NCBI GenBank assembly: GCA_018399295.1
Contig: JAGYOO010000039.1
Coordinates: 1-8,817, forward strand
Length of the DNA stretch: 8,817 nt
Direction: 5' to 3'
From: Candidatus Omnitrophota bacterium
GTDB lineage: Bacteria > Omnitrophota > Gorgyraeia > B26-G9
Shown in pieces: positions 6,107 through 8,817 of the stretch. The notes beneath the pieces were generated by a model that was not told the origin of the DNA, did not search any database, and was given only the letters and a program-made list of their open reading frames with translations. The first letter of the stretch is position 1; each line of letters opens with the position of its first letter. The position numbers and the translations under genes were made by a program.

Positions 6107-8302
6107 ATGGGTATCCGGCAGGAAGTTTTGATGAAAATCAAAGGTGTGGATCTGAAGACGATCGAATCACCGCGGAAGGTCTCAAGTTATTTCGGTGAAA
6201 ATACTTTTAGTCTGGGGACGATGCAAAAACATATCTCTCCAAAGACCTTTAAGGCGTTTAAGTTGTGGATGAACGAGGGCAAGACAATAAGGCTGGAAGA
6301 AGCGAATGAGATCGCCGACGCGATGAAGGAATGGGCGAATTCCAAAGGCGCTACTTATTATACCCACTGGTTTCAGCCGCTGACCGGCCTGACCGCGGAA
6401 AAACATGATAGCTTCATTTCCATGGCCGGGCATGGCAAGGTGATCGAAAAATTTTCCGGCTCAAAGCTTATCCAGGGCGAACCGGACGCGAGCAGTTTTC
6501 CTTCCGGTGGTATCCGGGCTACGTTCGAGGCCCGCGGTTACACGGCCTGGGATCCTTCCAGTCCCGCGTTTATCATGGAAAGCAAGCTCGGGAGGACCCT
6601 CTGTATCCCTACGATCTTTATTTCTTATCACGGGGATGCCCTGGATCAGAAGCTTCCTTTGCTCCGGTCGGATGACGCGTTGAACCGGGCGGCGGTGAAC
6701 CTGCTGAAACTTTTCGGCCATAAAAACGTAAAAAAAGTATATTCCACCTGCGGCCCGGAACAGGAATTTTTTCTAATCGATAAGAACTATTTCAATCTCC
6801 GGCAGGATCTGTTACTGGCCAACCGCACGCTGGTCGGCGCTCCTTCGCCCAAGGGGCAGCAGCTTGAAGATCAGTATTTCGGTACGATAAAAGAACGGGT
6901 AATAAACTTTATGTTCGAAGTGGCGGAAGAGGCCTACAAGTTGGGGATCCCGGTGACCACGCGCCATAATGAAGTCGCGCCGCATCAGTACGAGTTTGCT
7001 CCTGTCTTTGAAGAGTCAAACCTGGCGGCGGACCACAACCAGCTACTGATGGACCTGTTGCGGAAAGTCGCGTTGCGGCATAACCTGGTCTGTCTGCTGC
7101 ACGAAAAACCGTTTGCCGGGATCAACGGCAGCGGCAAACATTTGAACTGGTCGCTTTCAGACAATAACGGGAACAATCTGCTCAACCCCGGGGAGACGCC
7201 GGAAGACAATCTTCAGTTTTTGGCAGTGCTGGCAGCGGTCCTGCGCGCGGTTTACTATCACGCCGATGTGCTGCGGGCGAGCGTGGCTTTGGCCGGTAAT
7301 GAGCATCGGCTGGGAGCTAACGAGGCCCCCCCGGCGATTATCAGCGTGTTCCTCGGAGAACAGCTGACCGGTATTTTGGAGACTTTGGAGAAAGGCACCA
7401 AGTCAACGGTTTCCCAACGGGATGTGATCGATCTGGGTGTCTCCCGTTTGCCGAAATTTCACAAGGATACAACTGATCGCAACCGGACTTCGCCATTCGC
7501 GTTTACCGGCATGAAGTTTGAATTTCGCGCGTTAGGGTCGTCCCAAAATGTATCCACGCCGATCACCGTGATCAATACGATCATCGCGGAAAGTTTGGAT
7601 TTCGTGGCCGAGAAGATAAAGAAGACGCAGGCCAACGGGAAGAGTTTTAACGCGGCCGTGCTGCAGGTGATTTCCGAGATCGCAAAAGACACCAAAAATA
7701 TCCGCTTTGAAGGGAATAACTATTCCGAAGAATGGATAACCGAAGCTAAAAAAAGAGGCCTGCCGAATGTTGCCTCAACGGTTGAGGCTCTGGAAGCGTT
7801 AGTAAAGAAGTCGACTGTGGAGCTGTTTGAGAAGTATAAGGTGTTTACTAAAGAGGAACTGCAGGCCCGGCACCATATTTGGATCCACACCTATAACCTG
7901 ACACTGGAAATAGAGGCAAATACGCTTAACGAAATGGTTAACGCTAACGTGGTGCCGTCCGGTATTGAGTACCAGGAGATGCTGGCAAGGAGCCTCGCGG
8001 AGCTGGCCCGGCTGAAGAAGGATGCTGGGCTGAAACTGGAAGAGAAGGCCTTCAACGATCAGAAAGAACATCTGAGCGATGTTACTTCGAAGATCTATTA
8101 TGTTCGGCGGAACACCAAAGCGATGCGAAAACTCTTGGAAAAAGCGAATAAGCTCGAAGGCAAAGAGCGCGCTGAGCTTTACTTTAAAGAGCTTAAACCG
8201 CTGATGGACCACATCCGCATGCACGTGGACCTTCTGGAACAGGTTGTCTGTGACGAGCACTGGGACCTGCCGAAATACCGGGAAATGCTGTTTTTGAAGT
8301 AA
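6107..8302 (+). CDS. glnN: Glutamine synthetase type III
   Basis: This 731-residue protein has the usual length of GSIII enzymes (about 700-730, against about 450-470 for GSI). These are cytosolic dodecamers that make glutamine from glutamate, ammonia and ATP. Visible motifs: an N-terminal GSIII-specific region with YYTHWFQPLTGLTAEKHDSF, the metal/glutamate site GPEQEFF (Glu218, Glu220), TRHNEVAPHQYEFAPVFEE, the ATP-site loop HEKPFAGINGSGKHLNW (from His332, with His345), and NEHRLGANEAPP (398-409, Arg401). The C-terminal third contains the long helical GSIII extension ending in DEHWDLPKY. It is transcribed alone, from its own promoter through the fluoride riboswitch leader, and ends at the terminator at 8335-8366. 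No NtrC, PII or sigma54 signals were seen nearby. The enzyme assignment is secure. Why fluoride should control it is unknown. Protection against inhibition of this Mg-dependent phosphoryl-transfer enzyme is one hypothesis. Confidence 0.97.
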   Translation: MGIRQEVLMKIKGVDLKTIESPRKVSSYFGENTFSLGTMQKHISPKTFKAFKLWMNEGKTIRLEEANEIADAMKEWANSKGATYYTHWFQPLTGLTAEKHDSFISMAGHGKVIEKFSGSKLIQGEPDASSFPSGGIRATFEARGYTAWDPSSPAFIMESKLGRTLCIPTIFISYHGDALDQKLPLLRSDDALNRAAVNLLKLFGHKNVKKVYSTCGPEQEFFLIDKNYFNLRQDLLLANRTLVGAPSPKGQQLEDQYFGTIKERVINFMFEVAEEAYKLGIPVTTRHNEVAPHQYEFAPVFEESNLAADHNQLLMDLLRKVALRHNLVCLLHEKPFAGINGSGKHLNWSLSDNNGNNLLNPGETPEDNLQFLAVLAAVLRAVYYHADVLRASVALAGNEHRLGANEAPPAIISVFLGEQLTGILETLEKGTKSTVSQRDVIDLGVSRLPKFHKDTTDRNRTSPFAFTGMKFEFRALGSSQNVSTPITVINTIIAESLDFVAEKIKKTQANGKSFNAAVLQVISEIAKDTKNIRFEGNNYSEEWITEAKKRGLPNVASTVEALEALVKKSTVELFEKYKVFTKEELQARHHIWIHTYNLTLEIEANTLNEMVNANVVPSGIEYQEMLARSLAELARLKKDAGLKLEEKAFNDQKEHLSDVTSKIYYVRRNTKAMRKLLEKANKLEGKERAELYFKELKPLMDHIRMHVDLLEQVVCDEHWDLPKYREMLFLK

Positions 8303-8334
8303 GTTTGCAGGAAAACTTAGCACAGTTGAAAAAT

Positions 8335-8366
8335 GGCCTCTATGCGTAGGGATAGAGGCCGTTTTT
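8335..8366 (+). terminator. Rho-independent terminator of glnN
   Basis: GGCCTCTAT (8335-8343) pairs perfectly with ATAGAGGCC (8352-8360), an 8-nt loop between them, followed by G and TTTTT (8362-8366). It begins 32 bases after the glnN stop codon. Confidence 0.92.
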
Positions 8367-8367
8367 C

Positions 8368-8442
8368 TGACTTCAGAAGACGGAAGATGGAGACATCTCA
8401 TCAGCTCATACTGATAGAAGTCTGAAGCGGAAGACAGAAGAG
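8368..8442. repeat. Degenerate purine-rich repeat (CTTCAGAAGACGGAAGA type)
   Basis: The stretch carries related imperfect copies, CTTCAGAAGACGGAAGA near 8371-8387 and GTCTGAAGCGGAAGACAGAA near 8420-8439. No reading frame of note covers it. It resembles low-complexity intergenic filler more than a defined element. Confidence 0.35.
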
Positions 8443-8454
8443 AAAAAACTTAAC

Positions 8455-8490
8455 CACAGAGGGCGCAGAGAGCACAGAGAATATAGAGAG
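8455..8490. repeat. 9-bp tandem repeat, four imperfect copies
   Basis: Successive units are CACAGAGGG (8455-8463), CGCAGAGAG (8464-8472), CACAGAGAA (8473-8481) and TATAGAGAG (8482-8490). The core CAGAG is kept in the first three. CACAGAG-type intergenic repeats occur in many environmental bacterial genomes. No function is evident. Confidence 0.75.
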
Positions 8491-8502
8491 ACTTAGCTGT
8501 TT

Positions 8503-8523
8503 AGGGGGCTGTGCCTGCCCCCT
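8503..8523. repeat. GC-rich inverted repeat
   Basis: AGGGGGC (8503-8509) and GCCCCCT (8517-8523) form a 7-bp stem around the loop TGTGCCT. No T-tract follows on either strand, so it is not an intrinsic terminator. It could be an intergenic palindrome or the first stem of the structured stretch that follows. Confidence 0.6.
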
Positions 8524-8817
8524 GGGATGTCCTGAAACTCCAGCCTGACTTAAATAAATGACCGCCGAATGGCGTCCAGCAGGGGAATTTACCGTCGGGT
8601 CAATTTTACCCTAAGAAAAGTCAGCAAAGAAACCCACCCCTGCGTTACATGACGCTATTTTCTAAGACTTAGCCTGCCGGACTCCCTCGTGAGGGAAGGT
8701 CAGGGAGTCTAGATGATTCTTAATGTCCATACAACCCGTGGCGCCTTAGGAAGCGCAGGAGTATGCTTGCGTTTTGGTTTTTCCGTGAAGTGCTTACCTG
8801 AGATCCCCTTTTAGGGG
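8524..8817. other. Gene-free, hairpin-rich stretch; possible structured RNA, unassigned
   Basis: I see no convincing coding frame in this 294-base stretch. Several stems can be drawn: CGCC/GGCG with loop GAAT (8563-8574), a long-range GCAGGGG (8579-8585) with CCCCTGC (8637-8643), GGGT/ACCC inside it (8597-8611), GCGT/ACGC (8642-8655), GACTCCCT (8680-8687) with AGGGAGTC (8702-8709), GCGC/GCGC (8741-8756), and CCCCT/AGGGG (8805-8817) at the very edge. The last could be a terminator stem whose T-run lies outside. I checked by eye for tmRNA, RNase P RNA, SRP RNA, tRNA and common riboswitch signatures and found none. It could equally be the leader of a gene beyond the window, on either strand. Confidence 0.3.

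Noticed and set aside
7799..8401. Antisense open frame of 200 codons over the end of glnN
   Set aside because: It overlaps conserved GSIII sequence and would cross the glnN terminator hairpin. It has no recognisable motif and no Shine-Dalgarno support.
8680..8735. Possible RNase P RNA (GAGGGAAGGTC and TAGATGA resemble conserved segments)
   Set aside because: The two segments are adjacent, whereas in RNase P RNA they lie at opposite ends. The other conserved blocks, such as ACAGAA, are missing.
8503..8817. Possible tmRNA or tRNA
   Set aside because: No GTTCGA-type T-loop, CCA end or tmRNA 5' GGTTTCGAC signature was found on either strand.
1..8817. CRISPR array, insertion sequence or prophage genes
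   Set aside because: No regularly spaced repeats of CRISPR length, no transposase or integrase motifs and no phage-like genes were seen.

Overview
The window looks like about 8.8 kb from the chromosome of a non-cyanobacterial, probably Gram-negative environmental bacterium. All genes lie on the + strand. GC is intermediate, Shine-Dalgarno sites and sigma70-like promoters are conventional, and there are CheR/PAS/histidine-kinase genes, a type III glutamine synthetase and an intergenic CACAGAG-type tandem repeat. The phylum cannot be fixed from this sequence. A lineage such as Omnitrophota or a PVC relative is only a guess.

Layout. (1) 1-2763: the 3' part of a large signalling gene whose 5' end lies outside the window. 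It encodes a CheR-type methyltransferase, a coiled coil, two PAS regions and a complete histidine kinase, followed by a Rho-independent terminator (2806-2831). (2) 2892-5855: a sigma70-like promoter drives a tight three-gene operon of kaiB, kaiC and a PAS histidine kinase, with 4-bp and 20-bp gene overlaps. This is a KaiA-less, clock-like module. Its kinase core is clearly paralogous to the one in the CheR fusion. (3) 5926-8366: a second promoter has its predicted transcription start exactly at the first base of a 52-nt fluoride (crcB-type) riboswitch. The riboswitch is followed by two tandem terminator-like hairpins and then a type III glutamine synthetase (glnN) with its own terminator. (4) 8367-8817: a gene-free stretch with a 9-bp tandem repeat and a series of hairpins up to the right edge. 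It may be a structured RNA that I could not assign.

How the parts may work together. The left two thirds is signalling. KaiB/KaiC form an ATP-driven switch or timer, and the co-transcribed PAS kinase is the likely output partner, since KaiB-KaiC-kinase sets are known outside cyanobacteria. The neighbouring CheR-PAS-kinase may share a response regulator with it, but no receiver domain is present in the window. The right third is a separate transcription unit.

The most notable observation is the fluoride riboswitch placed directly upstream of glutamine synthetase instead of a fluoride exporter. The aptamer pseudoknot strand overlaps the terminator stem, which predicts that fluoride turns glnN on. 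Four mutually complementary segments downstream suggest a two-step termination switch.
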